Shown here: positions 23,690-35,885 of the stretch, piece after piece
Numbering within the stretch: position 1 is the first letter of the stretch
Layout of the letters: every line of letters starts with the position of its first letter
Assembly: GCF_040954645.1 (NCBI RefSeq)
Contig: NC_092805.1
Location: 68,619,186 to 68,683,185, forward strand
DNA: 64,000 bases
Direction of reading: 5' to 3'
From: Diabrotica undecimpunctata
Lineage: Eukaryota; Arthropoda; Insecta; Coleoptera; Chrysomelidae
Notes under the pieces: generated by a model
The model's input: only the letters and a program-made list of their open reading frames with translations
What the model was told of the DNA's origin: nothing
The model's database searches: none
Translations under genes and position numbers: made by a program

Positions 23690-24310
23690 TTATTTTTATT
23701 GTGCAATAATAGGTGTATCGTCTATATAATAGAAGTCTTAGTATCTACCGGTATGGATCATTCGTTTGTGTAAATGTTATACAGTGTAGGTGCCTTTATG
23801 CTACCCCAAGCGAGACCGTTCTTCATCTGCTATTTTTACCATTGAGTGATATAAAAAATATTCTCTTGTGTAGGCATACGCAGAAATTATAAGTGAGTTT
23901 GTTATCTAAGGGGATACCATATAGTTTTTCAAAAAATATTCTGTAAGTTAAGGTGTCGTAAGCGGCATTTAGATTGAAAAATACCACCACTGATACCCGA
24001 TATTTTTCGTACCCATCTTTGATTTAGTATTTGTGATGTACATCACTTTGAATAGCTGACAAAATAAAGATATTGGCCGATAGTTTTTGTGGTCGTTGGA
24101 GTTTTTGCCAGGTTTAAGCAAGGTAACAACTTTGGCATGTCTCTAGACTTTGGGTATCTCCTAATTTGAATACAGTTGTTCATCATCTGGATAAGCCATT
24201 GTAGTGTTTTTGGTCCAGATGTCGTAATAAGCTTTGTGCTCAGGTCCTCAATGTCGGTATTTGTATTATTTTTCATTAAATATATAGATGGTGGATCCAA
24301 GCTCAAAATC
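23690..24310 (-). pseudogene. LINE reverse transcriptase fragment (Jockey/R1-like)
   Basis: The minus strand first reads GPKTLQWLIQMMNNCIQIRR, then a frameshifted remnant of the WRHAKVV/LLKPGK block and RPISLLCQ. Downstream come FFNLNAAYDTLTYRIFFEK, then SIKAPTLYNIYTN. These are the RT palm blocks in the right order. Several frameshifts and stops break the frame. Confidence 0.7.
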
Positions 24311-25299
24311 GTTAAAAGGTTCTCTCAGCTGACTGGTTTTGTCCTTTTTTACTTTGAGTTATTCTTTGCTTTTTTTCCGATAGAAATAATATGTCTATAT
24401 CTATAATGTGGTTTTCAGCGATCAGCTATATACCAAATACCCTAGGTTAGGCCCTATATGTGTTTCTTGTACTAGAAATTAGTCAGATTCGTGTTTAGCT
24501 CATATGTCTGATAAGTTTAAGTAAAGTAAACTTTCTTGATTTTTAGATTTACCCCCTTAACAGTTATAGATATATGTTATTAGAATAGTTGGTTCTAAAA
24601 AGGACCAATTTGACAAAATCATATTAAGGGGGTGACTGAAGAATTAGCCGATTAATTAATTAATCATTACCCGGGGTATGCCCGATTGCGGTGGTCTTAT
24701 TAGTACTTCAATCTACCTAAAGGCTCGTTTTTTAAACCCCATAAGTAATGCGTAATATTTTACTTTTTATTAAAAATTTAAATTTTACATGCCGTGTATT
24801 ACTTTTTGAAGATATGTCGAATCAGATTTGTATAGTAATAATTTTAGGTTCTAAAGAGCCTCTTTGTGGAAAATAAATAAGTTTGTGATATCTGTCACAA
24901 CTCATATATAGATAATAAAAAAATAAACAGTTAAAATAATTGTAAACAATCTTAACTACATACATCGGCGCCACTGTTCAGGTGGTGGGTTTATCACAAA
25001 TATCAAAGGTTACATTTTTTCAATGTTACAATTCAATGTTCTACTTACGTATCTTCAATATTAAAAAAGTAGAAAAAGACATGTTTATGCTTTTATTTTT
25101 TTAAATCTATTCTATTTTCTTTCTAGAGTTCCGTCTTTTTTGAACGATCTGTGTTCTTTTTTCAATTGGGCACTTGTCCAAAGCTATGACAAATACTCTG
25201 TCCTCTGCTATTCTACATTAATATGACATTCATTATTTTCTCTAAACACTCTGTCCTCTGATATTCTACATTAATATGACTGATTTATTTTATCTTTCT
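24311..25299. other. Non-coding stretch between LINE relics
   Basis: No reliable coding similarity found. The left part may be decayed endonuclease of the preceding LINE. Nothing is recognised around 24640-25080. Confidence 0.35.
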
Positions 25300-26300
25300 T
25301 GCAACTATTTTAATGTTTATCCTGTGTATCTTCTTCTTCTTCTACTTTTTCTTTTTATATAGACATAACTCTGTCTGTTTTTCAATGTGCCTCCAGTAAG
25401 TTGCCTTTCCATTGTTTTCGTGGTCGTCCTACTGATCGTCTTCTTATGGGTTAACCGTCTCTTGCCGTCTTTATTGTTTTATTTGTTGTCATTCGGCTTA
25501 TACGATCGTTTCATTCTACTCTTCCATTTCTTGATGTTCTTCACCTTGCGTCTACGTCGTATATCTGTACTTCTAGCTCTGTCCCATAGTGTCTTACCAT
25601 CAATTTTTCTAAGTGTTTTCATCTCTGCTGTTTCATATCTTTTTGGTCATCTCTGTGTCAGATCATGTTTCTGCCGCGTATGTCATTATTGGTCTGATGA
25701 CTGTTTTGTAAATTCTGCCTTTCGTTTCTTTTCCGATATTTTTATTTCTTCATAATGTTTCATTTAGGCAGCCTGTGGCTCTGTTTGCTCTATTCACTGG
25801 GTCTTCCACTTTAGTTTCGAGCTTTCCGTAGCTAGATAATGTGATGCCTAGATATTTAAGCTCTAACACTTGTTCTATTATATGACCTTCCAGCTCCAAT
25901 TAACATCTTAGTAAATTTGCTCTTGTAACCATGCATTTTGTCTCTTTTGGGGAAATTAACATGTTAAATTTTCTGGCGGTTATATGAAATTGGTGCAGCA
26001 TACGTTGTAAATCATTTTCACTGTGAAAGAGTAGTATTGCGTCGTCTGCACAGCAGATTATTTTAATTTGTTTTTCTTCCATTTGGTATCCCTTTTTAAT
26101 TCTTATTTTTTATTATTTCATCCATAATCAGGTTGAATAATAGAGGACTCAGGTAATATCCCTGTCTTATCCCATTGTCACCTTTAATAGGGTCGGTTAG
26201 TTCTTCTTCTACTTTTACTTTTATTGTGTTGTTTTGGTATATATTTTCGATCGTTTTGATTTTTCCTAGAGGTATCTCTCTTGCGTACAATAAGGGGATA
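25300..26300 (-). pseudogene. RTE-like LINE reverse transcriptase, 3' two-thirds
   Basis: Minus-strand order: LGKIKTIENIYQNNTIKVKV, then GIRQGYYLSPLLFNLIMDEI (26096-26290). Next are CCADDAILLFHSENDLQRML and KFNMLISPKETKCMV (25900-26082). Then come LELKYLGITLSSYGKLE, GKTLWDRARSTDIRRR and a basic tail (25380-25880). This is RT palm, the ADD catalytic box, thumb and C-terminal region. The catalytic aspartates are kept, but the part after about 25880 is frameshifted. The frame at 25387-25755 on the plus strand is only its antisense. Confidence 0.75.
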
Positions 26301-26578
26301 ACGTTTTTTTAATTTGTGTATCTTCTGTTTATCATTATTTCTTTTGTGTACTAAAAATTAAATTTTGGTTATTATTTCTTAAGATTCTCTTAACGTGTTT
26401 ATTAATTGTCTTGTTTCATGTGTATCAAGATATGTGTGTCATGATAGATTGTAATGCATATTTCATTTAATGTAATTAAAGTGCTCTTTGTGTTTGCCAA
26501 TTACTTTCTCACTTCCTCAGCGATAGGTCTTTTTTTCCTCATCAATAACCTTATCCTCGCTCAATACAGCTATTTTAA

Positions 26579-28890
26579 CCCTCTATAGCCCCGTGTGTAC
26601 TCAAGGCAACAAAGGAGTTTTTGATGCAGAAAACTTTTTTAAAACAATTTACGACTCTAGTATGCCCTCTGTTAATTTCAGGAAACATTTGGTTATACAT
26701 TTTAATACACTCGATGAACCTATGACAAAACCTATATGGAAATGTTTAACAGTATGTCAAATGGACATGACTGCCTTATTAGTTTGTATTTTCGATCGTG
26801 ATTTATTGTTATAAATTGTATACAATATATTTTAAAATACATACAGAGGCATTATATCAGCATTTAGATATTGATTACCGTTGACATTTGTTTATTTTAT
26901 TGTGTTGTTTCAGTACTGTGATAAAAAACAGGTATGTTGCTTAGATAATAAGAAAGTGATAATGAATTTTCGAGGTACTCAGATATCAATCGATCCAGGA
27001 TCAAATAAAATGGAAAATGAAGATGATTTGTACGAAGCAAATTTAGATCAGGATACCAATTTAGATTTGGACCAAGATGAAGATGAGGGCGATACCGATA
27101 AAACAGAAAAACACACTGAACAAAATGTGCTCAAAAGGTCAAAAATGATCGTAAAAAACATTCAGTGGAAGAGTGGTTTCCGAACAGTATTTCCAATTCC
27201 AGAATGGAAAGGTAATTCACCAACATGCAAATTATTAGAACCGGAATCCCCTCTACATTATTTTAAAAAGATGATATCTACCAATATGCTGGAAAACATA
27301 GTAGAACAAAGTAATTTGTATGCACTGCAAAAGAATATAAATAAACCATTGAATATGACACTAGCAGAATTAAACCAATTTATTGGATATGTTCTACTGA
27401 TGTCAATATATGGCTTGCCAAGGACAAGATCATTTTGGCAGAAGGAAACACGTGTTGCTTAAATAGTCGATACTATATCTAGGAATCGCTGGGAAGAAAT
27501 AAAAACTAAAATGCATTTCAATAATAACGAAAATATGGTCAACAATAATGATAAGTTATACAAAATTAGACCATTCATCAACGGTCTATTTTAAAATTTT
27601 CAAAGTATTCCAATGAGTGAAAAATTGTGTATTGATGAACAAATGATACCATTCAAAGAGGCACATTCTTTAAAACAATATATGAAGAACAAACCCAAAA
27701 AATGGGGATACAAGGCATTTGTTTTGTGTGATAGCAACGGTATTGTTTATAACTGGGAATTATATACAGGAACTGTTAAACATCCTCTTCATTTGCCTAA
27801 TGTAGACACCAGCGGTAATGTAGTAATAAGATTGTGTGAGATAGTCAAACCAAACAAATACTATAAAGTATATTTTGACAACTGGTTCAATAGCATTCAG
27901 TTGCAGATTGAAATGGAAAAACGTGAACTGCAATGTTTGGGAACTGTTCTTCCAAACAGATTGCCTTATTGCCATTTTTCTGATGACAAGAATATAAAGA
28001 AACAGAGCAGAGGTACTGTAGAAGAAAAGCACGCTACAGTAGATGGCATAAGACAAACAGCGTTAAAGTGGTACGATAATAAACCGGTTCATTTGCTTAG
28101 TACATTTGTTAGTTCTGAGCCTACTTCGTTAGTCAAGATGTGGAATAAGAAACAAAAATCAAGAATTATTGTATGCTGTCCAAATTCAGTGCAATTTTAT
28201 AATAAATTTATTGGAGGTGTCGATCTTATGGATTCACTAATTGCTTTTTACCGAACAGACATAAGATCTAAAAAGTGTTATCTAAAAATATTTTTTCACC
28301 TTCTGGATTTACCTGTTGTTAACAGCTGGTTGTTGCATCCTCGTGATTGTGATTACCCTTGCTGTCGTGATTGTAATTACTTTGAAATTAAAAAGAAGTT
28401 GCCTTTGTTACAGTTTAAGTACCACTTATGTAGCGTACTGTTAGCAAGCAATGACCAGATCAAAAACAAAGGACGTCCCAGGCTCAGTGAAATTGAGAAC
28501 GAAATTGTAAAAAAACAGAGGAGAGGATCTACTGCTATTGTCCTACCAAAGGAAGTTAGGCTTGACCAAACCCTTCACTGGCCAGTAATTTCTGAAAAAA
28601 AGGGAAGATGCGAAAAACCAGGATGCTGTAATACTTCTAAAGTAATGTGCGATAAATGTAAAGTTGCTTTATGTTTTACAACTACAAATATTTGTTTTTT
28701 TGAATTGCATAATAAATAAGTATAAAACTTAATTCGTTAGTTTTTGGTAAACACTCCCAAAACTCTCCCCAAACGAAATTTAAAAAATCTAAAAAAATTA
28801 ATAGTTGTTGTAAATGCATATTTGAGCACATATACAAATTAAAACATTTTATAAACAAAAAAGTTTACAAAAAAGTCGGGCAATAGAGGG
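26579..28890 (+). mobile_element. piggyBac DNA transposon with both terminal repeats
   Basis: The left end is TTAA followed by CCCTCTATAGCCCCG. The right end, read inward on the minus strand, is TTAG followed by CCCTCTATTGCCCGAC. The two match as short terminal inverted repeats. TTAA (26575-26578) and CTAA (28891-28894) are the piggyBac target duplication with one change. The element is 2312 bp and encloses one transposase gene at 26881-28719. The frame at 26593-26814 lies in the element leader and has no recognisable domain. Confidence 0.9.
26881..28719 (+). pseudogene. piggyBac transposase, one frame with two in-frame stops
   Basis: A single frame carries the whole transposase, broken by TAA at 27460-27462 and 27592-27594. 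Acidic N-terminus; the likely start is the ATG at 26962 (MNFRGTQISI), with 26881 also in frame. The DDE_Tnp_1_7 domain follows: LAELNQFIGYVLLMSIYGLP, CIDEQMIPFK with the first catalytic Asp, YKVYFDNWFNS with the second, and GGVDLMDSLI with the third. A C-terminal cysteine-rich module (CEKPGC, CDKCKVALCF) is the usual DNA-binding end. Apart from the stops every hallmark residue is kept, so decay seems recent. It resembles PGBD-type rather than the original Trichoplusia lineage. Confidence 0.9.
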
Positions 28891-28894
28891 CTAA

Positions 28895-29805
28895 GATATT
28901 TATATTTCACTATATGCTCTATCATTTGGTTTTCATTTCAAATTTGCACCTATGACGAAATTTATAATATCTAATATCTGGTGCTTTCATATGAAACTGG
29001 AATAAAACACTTGTTAGATAATATTTATTTGTTTTGAGTACACTTTTTTTAGAACCTAGTATATAAAAAAATAAATATTTGTCTGTCAACAAATTTCTAT
29101 ATAAAAGTACGAGGCACTATTCTCATGCTGTGAGCTTTGCTGCTCTGTTACTTTTATAACGCTTAAGCTATTTTTAATTTATTTTCAATATTTTTGAGGT
29201 GTGTTTCCTTAAATGAAATTAAATGAAATTTATATTAATTTGATAGTTTCCATTTTATTAGTGCTGGTGGTATATGACTAGCATCTGTTGGTACTATATA
29301 TCAATTTCAACATGTGGAAGTGAGAGCACTCTCTTGTTAGTAATTTCAGTGTAAATTTTGACCAAACCAGAAATAACCCATAATATTCTCCCCGTGTGAT
29401 CTTAGTATTTCCGTTGAATAAATAGTATAGGGTATCCAATATTTCAATCAACGGTATGTCAGAGTGGTTTTTATTAATTTTTATATATATTTGCAAAATG
29501 AAAAAGAAAGTTCAGTACAGGCAGTTAAACAGCTGATCTGTCAATTTAGAAGTAAGAGCAAGTACCAACTTGCTGAAAAGTATACCCATACACAAAAGTG
29601 ATGATAAAATGTACTGCACAAACTGTAGCGGTAAAAGCTATATATAAGCTATATATTAATAATTAGGATATACAGTATTTTTTCTAATACACCTGGAACG
29701 ATTGAGTGAATAGGTGAACTATCAAATAGGAGACCATTAGTGTGGAATTAGAACAACTTAATAAATCGTTGATCAATTATTCACTATTAGGCAGTTAAAA
29801 CATTA
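28895..29805. other. Non-coding stretch
   Basis: A 72-codon minus-strand frame at 29278-29496 has no family features. No repeats or RNA genes were recognised. Confidence 0.35.
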
Positions 29806-29960
29806 AACATTAAACTAGTTATTTATAGATTTTAAACAAACACATGATATAATCATAAGAATGAAACCATAGAATACTAATGCCGAACAAGGCTTACCTA
29901 AGAAATTAATTTTAACAATGAGTAATCTACAAGTAAAATAAATATGCTTTTACAGAAAAC
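29806..29960 (+). pseudogene. LINE RT fragment, copy a
   Basis: Reads the IDFKQ.YD palm block of a LINE RT (a degenerate DFKQTHDIII), followed by a decayed helix with PKKLIL. The same block is repeated at 30615, so this is one family present twice. Confidence 0.5.
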
Positions 29961-30614
29961 TGGACAAAGTGCTTTAAAAAGGTGAATGAATTAGCGTAGG
30001 TAACAGCTGTTTTGAAACCTAAATATTATGAGAACAATTGGGGATATTATATTACATAAACTAAACCGCTTGTCTACAAAAATTATCAGGAAAATTTGAT
30101 ACGACAGGACAGACTAATGACTTTACAACTAATTGCCACATAAATATCACTTTACACAAATAGGATGATTTTGTATAATATAAGACAATTCATATATTAT
30201 AAATTATACCTATATAGATACAAATAGTAAAATAAAATTACAACTATTATACACTATAGTAAATACTTATTTAGATAAACGTAAAATATTCCACAGAACG
30301 TTAAAAATAAATGTTATAAATAAAGGTGCTTTTCAATTCGCGGTAAAAGATTTGATAGAGTTCAGCACACAAGATAAATTCGTAACAAAATTCATATACC
30401 AGTAAACGGTACTCGATACAGCAGCAAAGTAATTTTGGCAATAAATATGTAGGTTGTACTTTATCCCATTGGAATCATAGCACCCGCTATGGAAAATGGT
30501 GTCTTCTTTGACATACAGCAACCACAAATGTGAAATCAGGAAAGATTAATGTGAAGTTAGGAACATTATATACTTAATGAAAAATGTTATGGGAAATGAA
30601 ATGGGAATAAAAAA
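29961..30614. other. Stretch between repeated RT fragments
   Basis: No coding similarity. The frame at 30333-30527 (minus) has no family features. Confidence 0.35.
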
Positions 30615-30760
30615 ACATTAAGCTAGTTATTTATAGATTTTAAACAAACATATGATATAATTATAAGATTGTAACTAAAATGCTATGGAAGAACTAGGCA
30701 TACCTAAGGAAATAACTGTCAACTTACTTTCAAATGTACAGTTACCTCAAACAGGAAGAT
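30615..30760 (+). pseudogene. LINE RT fragment, copy b
   Basis: DFKQTYDIIIR, then a frameshifted ALEELGIPKE-like helix. It is near-identical in DNA over about 45 bp to 29815-29860 (TAGTTATTTATAGATTTT onward). A duplicated RT segment of one LINE family. Confidence 0.5.
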
Positions 30761-32270
30761 GCCGTATCTCCAATCGTGTTTACGATCGTTTTGGAAAGCA
30801 TCGCCCTGAAAGCTAATACAGAAAATCTCACAGTTTAATAATCAAGGTCTTCAGATTATACGGACTTTCGAGGATGAGTTTAATATAGTAGCGAGTATAA
30901 TTATTAGTAACAAAAAAACATTAATACATTCAATAGAAAAAGCGCAGAAAAGGGTCCTCCAAATCAACGATAATAAAAAAAATATATGGCTATCATAAGA
31001 AGAGCACTACGAAGCAGAATAGGACATAATATTTTAATAGACCAGTACAACTTTAAAATGGTTCATCAGCCTAAATAGTTGGGATTTAAGAGCACTTTTA
31101 ACAAAAACACTACAAAAGAGAATAACAGAATACAAGCTGGCAATGCTAAGTTTTAAGCAAAAAAATTAAATCCAATCTTTATTTTCCTGTTTGACCTTAG
31201 CATTAGTTCCCGGTCGTAAAACATTTCTGGGGCTTTTCTTGTGAGTTTTACTTACATTGTTTTTTTATATCCTGATTTTAGTAGTTTGTATTACACTTCT
31301 GGATTTAAATTTTCAAACCTTTCAAAATTATATGGATCTATTGTTACGTTATATGCCCTATTCTACATCGTCTCTTTTGTCTTTTAATGAACATTTATCT
31401 GGTTTTCTCGTTACTGACTATTATACCGTTTTTTTTTTGCTGGTATGTAATAGCATTACTCAATAGTATTCTAATATTTAATCGATGGATTAAATCCGGA
31501 TAGCGGATAGATAATCTTTACTTTTTTGGAGAAATTATATTCTAACACACAAAAAACCTATTAAATTGCCAAAACCTTCCTTGGCTATTATATATAATCG
31601 TCTGGCTGGTCGTTGGATAATAGAAAGCATGAATGTAGCAGTTTTAATGGCTTGCTAAAATCGGGAAGCAGAGATATCAGTACCAAGTTAATAACTCTTG
31701 GAATTGTTGCTTGACCGGCAAAATATTAAATACCAGAAGGTATAACGATAGCAGTCTCACTGCGACCTCGATGGAGAAGGCAAAGCGAAACAACTTCATT
31801 ATTATTAAACAACATTATATTTTCTAGTAAAATCATCACGATTTTACAGTAAGACAAATTTTCTAATGTTGGTAATCAAAAGATCATGTACGTACCACTG
31901 GATTCCCTATTTCGGTATCCAGCAAACTCCTTGTAATAACGATACAGAAAACAAAACACCAGAGATATAAATAAATAAACCAGAGATCTAATAAAATACA
32001 GATTCTCGATTCAAATAAATCAAAAATGAACGAACAGCTTACCAAAATAGAAATAACGTCCTTTTAACACGTAATCCATTAACGGTCAATTAACAAAGCA
32101 GCTCCTAGAATGATGCTTATGATATAGATTTCATAGGAAACTCTCTCCCGTTCCTAAACGACATCTTCAACAAAGTCCAGAGAGCATGAAAAAAGTTTTA
32201 CTTAAAATCAACGAGGTGAAAACCAAATACAAGCAAATACACAGAAGAGACCAATTCAATGAATTTAGAT
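30761..32270. other. Decayed LINE sequence or unrelated non-coding DNA
   Basis: A plus-strand LINE ORF2 could run through here from the RT piece at 30615 to the piece at 32271, but I cannot follow a frame. The 69-codon frame at 31257-31466 looks like chance. Confidence 0.3.
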
Positions 32271-32440
32271 AAAACATTAAAGTCAACAACTACGTTTTTT
32301 AAAGTATGGAAGACTTTAAATATATTGGATCAATAATCACAGTTAATAATAAAGCCACTGAAGAAATAAAGAACAACTTCAGACCTATTTTAATATAGTG
32401 ATGCGAATTATGAAGAATGACTAAAACAAATAAGGTTTTA
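32271..32440 (+). pseudogene. LINE ORF2 post-RT fragment
   Basis: Reads KVNNYVF, MEDFKYIGSIIT and NNKATEEIKNNF, the F.YLGS...NN...EI box that follows the catalytic domain in RTE-like LINEs. Frameshifted at both ends. The following frame at 32486-32704 includes EDRSTWRKVVV, possibly the tail of the same ORF. Confidence 0.55.
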
Positions 32441-32704
32441 TTACTATACTGCTACAAATCCGTATAGATTAGGAACAAATACTGAATGAAGAAAGCTCTT
32501 ATAAGTCCAGGAGAATTAATTTTATTGACTAAGTTAGATCGGACACAAAATCGGATATCTCAAAAAATTAATATTTCATTTGATTGCAGATTCATAGAAG
32601 ACCGATCAACGTGGAGAAAAGTTGTAGTTAGCGAAGACTCACCCAGTGTTGTAGCGCTATGTAATGATGACGATAAAAAGAAAGGGCAAATAAAAAAGCA
32701 ATAA

Positions 32705-33940
32705 AAATGAACCAATGGTGCAGAGCTGCTTAAAAATCTTGATTGGAAATAATTAATAATGTATATGTATAGGTCATTTCCAGAGCCAATGTGCTAATTG
32801 TGCGTAAAATAAAACTTTTTAGACTAAATGTGCTACAGGATTGTGTGACCCAAATACATCCATAGCTAAAAACTATCGATGTTTGTATGAAAGATGAAAA
32901 TTTCATTTTTAAATGCTAATTACAATAAAATGGTAAATTTATCGCTACGGGACATACCGATGTCGCGGTGTCTACCCGCGAATTTTATTAATCTCTTTTA
33001 AAAGAATATTGGCACGTACACATAATCACATAATTGTAGACGGTATCTTGTACATAAATACTAAGAAGGTTGTCGTTGTTATCTAAGACTAAGTTTGACA
33101 ATTTACAGGAGAACCATGTTGGAGTACTATTACTCAGGACTCCCACATGAAGAACATTTAGCTGATAGTTGTGCTCCTAAAGCGCATAAGAGTGTTATAG
33201 CTCACAAAATGGGTTCAATTACATTGCAATTTTTTAAAGTTTTTGTGATAAAATGAAGTGATTGATTGTTGTTTTGAAAAAGCAAGTTGTTTTTTTATTT
33301 TTGTATTCCTATCATTATATAAATGTACCTGATATTGTAAAACCAACAACATTTTTCATAATCTAGTCTGAAATGGGCTTTCTCTTACTGATAACTATCA
33401 AAAGTTTTATTAACTTCTCGTTAATATAATTATGTAGGTATTTAGATTTTTATCTTGTTCTTACTATAGTGCTAAAACACAAATGTAGTCATAGTCTACT
33501 GTATTTTTTTCGTAGGTTTCATAGTTTTTAACTGTGTGATAGCCTATGTGTCTATAATAACTTACGCATAGAAAATAATAGAATTTTGTACCTCATAATT
33601 TATGTTTATTATCCTTTGTTTTTTTTGGAACATCTAAAAGTATAGCAATACATTTTAATTATTAAACAAAAGAGAAAATAAAAACACTTTTTGTGGTGTG
33701 CCACTTAACCTTACACAAAATCGTACACAAATAGTCAAATGGTAGTAAAAGTTTCCGATATAGGCAGACGGCAGAGGCATCGCCGCGCACGATGTCCATA
33801 CTATGACATGTTTTTCATACGGTTTTCGGATCGATTTTTTCAAAACATCAAATATAATCTATTTTTGCCTTTCTTTATTTAGGCTAACCGCTACTGTTTT
33901 TTTCTTCAGCGTTTCTTCTTAATCTGGATTAATGTTATAT
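32705..33940. other. Non-coding stretch
   Basis: No gene recognised. The 62-codon minus-strand frame at 33655-33843 has no family features. Confidence 0.35.
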
Positions 33941-34290
33941 TTACAATTCTTTCTGAAACGAGCTATAATTTTTCTCAAATATCCATATTGTTTGGTTAAG
34001 GCGCCTTACGGTTTAGCATGCTGTGTCAGATGCTCTTTAAAGTCTCTTTCAATATTAATATCGTTTGGGAAATTTTTCCCAGATACTTATATTTCGTTAG
34101 CTAATCTACCATTTGAAGTTCAATTTTCTTTTAATATTAGTTTAAATGGTCCAGTAGTGTATTCGAACAGTTCAGTTATAAGCAAAATTAGGTGTTGTTG
34201 TACACCTAATTCTTTTAGTATCAGTCATAAGTGTATCCATTTGGCTCTGTCGAACGCTTTACGATAATCTATAAAACAAATCTATAGTGG
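33941..34290 (-). pseudogene. LINE RT palm fragment
   Basis: The minus strand reads FIDYRKAFDRAKWIHL, then LKELGVQQHLILLITELFEY, then a segment that should lead to the G.RQGC.LSP box but instead jumps to the finger region, indicating a deletion. The plus-strand frame at 33932-34267 is its antisense. Confidence 0.65.
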
Positions 34291-35026
34291 GATATTAAAT
34301 TCCCTAGACTTTTATACTTTTTTTGGACTTTTATAATAATATCTTTAAAATTAAATGTTTAGTGAAAATCTCTACGCGACTTTAATGCATTAAATATTTT
34401 AATTAAAAATCGACATACCTATTGAAATTAGACAGTAAAAAATTATGTCATTAAAGATTGATTTATAAATTATTGTAGTTTAAATTCAACTACGATATGA
34501 AACAAATATTGTATGTCATAATCTACAGTAATCGAAAAATTACAAAGACCTTCCTGTTGTACAGTTTTCTTGAATTAATAGGGTAACAAACATTATAATC
34601 CTACCGAAGGGGCTTCTACTTTCATAAACTGTTACACGATTACTCTATCCGATGTACGTACATTTATGGACTAAATGTTTCAGTGCCAATGCATTTTAAC
34701 AAAAAATACTAATTAATAAAAATGGAAACTTAACTTTTCCAAGTTTATAATAGACACTTTATTTTTGAAAATATATAAAGCAAGTAATATAAATTACCGT
34801 CTTGTTTATTAAAACTAAAAAGTAAACTAAAGTTATGTGTCGGTTAACAATTTATATTTAACTTCATTAGCCAAATAATCCTGAAATTCCTCCATGACTA
34901 AATTGATGGATATTTAAATAAATTTCAAGTTCTAAAGTGTACCTGCTGTAAAATTTGAAAATCTACTACTAATACAATTATTGGCAACATCGCAGGAGTT
35001 TAGAAATGTACACAGAATGGTAAATA
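34291..35026. other. Non-coding stretch
   Basis: AT-rich with no recognised gene. It leads into the motif array at 35027. Confidence 0.35.
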
Positions 35027-35184
35027 CGGATCCCATAAATGGTTTATCCTTTTGTGGAGTCCACTTAATCCTACATGTTGGTCGGAGTCTACATAAAGCG
35101 CTACTCAGATAATAGTATACACGGTGTATATTTTACTGGAGTTAGTATAATACCGTTTTAGAACGGAGCTTACATTAACCGCTA

Positions 35185-35186
<2 letters not shown>
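35027..35186 (-). repeat. Degenerate array with about 27-bp period beside (TA)n
   Basis: On the minus strand the motif with core TNAGTGGACTCCG is seen at 35027-35043, 35054-35071, 35083-35100, 35137-35155 and 35164-35180. Start spacings are 27, 29, 54 and 27, so one diverged unit appears to be missing near 35110. It is followed by (TA)n. A related cluster lies at 22522-22880. Confidence 0.55.

Positions 35187-35229
<43 letters not shown>
35187..35229. repeat. (TA)n microsatellite
   Basis: An uninterrupted TA run bordering the degenerate motif array. Confidence 0.9.
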
Positions 35230-35233
<4 letters not shown>

Positions 35234-35777
35234 TATATTTATGGGAGTATTATGACTGGAAAATCCTTCCTTCATTCATAAGCAATACATTATTTTCTAA
35301 CATCCATTCCTTATGCGTTCTTTTTCTGAGTGTTGCTTGCCTTCCGGGGTCGATTTTATTGATTCTTTGATGTTGTACACTTTTTGCTTATATCATCAAG
35401 TTTTGGTTTCGTTTGAATTTTTTGTCATATTATTTTCTTTTTTATTTCATCTACCTTTAGCATAGCTACATATCTCCATAACTCAATCCCCAAACTTTTT
35501 AATTAGTTTAAGGTTTATTCAAAAGCAAATTACTTGTGTGTGAACTGAGCCAATATCTGCTCGAGGAGATGTTTTTACTGATAAGATTTCAAAATCTCTA
35601 TTAAAGTGGGATGCAATCTATTTGATTTCACATTATCCTCTTATTCTTATACAAGGGAGATTTCCAAATATAAAGTCTACTTTAATTAAAGAACTCGTTT
35701 TCAGACTCGCGTTTTTAAAATTTAAAATTAACTAAAATACAAAGGGTAAGCAACGAATCAAAACAAGTATACAATAA
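35230..35777. other. Non-coding, probably including the rest of the provirus 3' LTR
   Basis: The provirus LTR should continue leftward from 35885 for a few hundred bases, but its outer end cannot be fixed because the other LTR is truncated. The segment 35260-35460 may hold decayed antisense LINE linker sequence. Confidence 0.35.
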
Positions 35778-35885
35778 CAATAATAAATCAGGAGTGAATG
35801 TTTACAGCCGTGGCCGCACTATATAATATCGTACTAATGACTTGGACTATGACATTTAGATATCTCTTTTATGTTTATATAATTC
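35778..35885 (-). repeat. Errantivirus-like provirus 3' LTR, shared part
   Basis: These bases match 40751-40852 with a few differences. On the minus strand the repeat begins AATTATATAAACATAAAAGA directly after a polypurine tract (AAGAAGGGAGG, 35884-35896), which marks the start of the 3' LTR. Confidence 0.75.

Noticed and set aside
25387..25755. 122-codon plus-strand frame
   Set aside because: It is the antisense of a LINE ORF2 whose minus-strand translation matches RT/C-terminal motifs.
26881..26961. Possible short exon: TTTCAG acceptor and CAG-GTATGT donor near the transposase start
   Set aside because: The piggyBac frame is continuous through the segment, and a 20-base exon with no partner is not supported.
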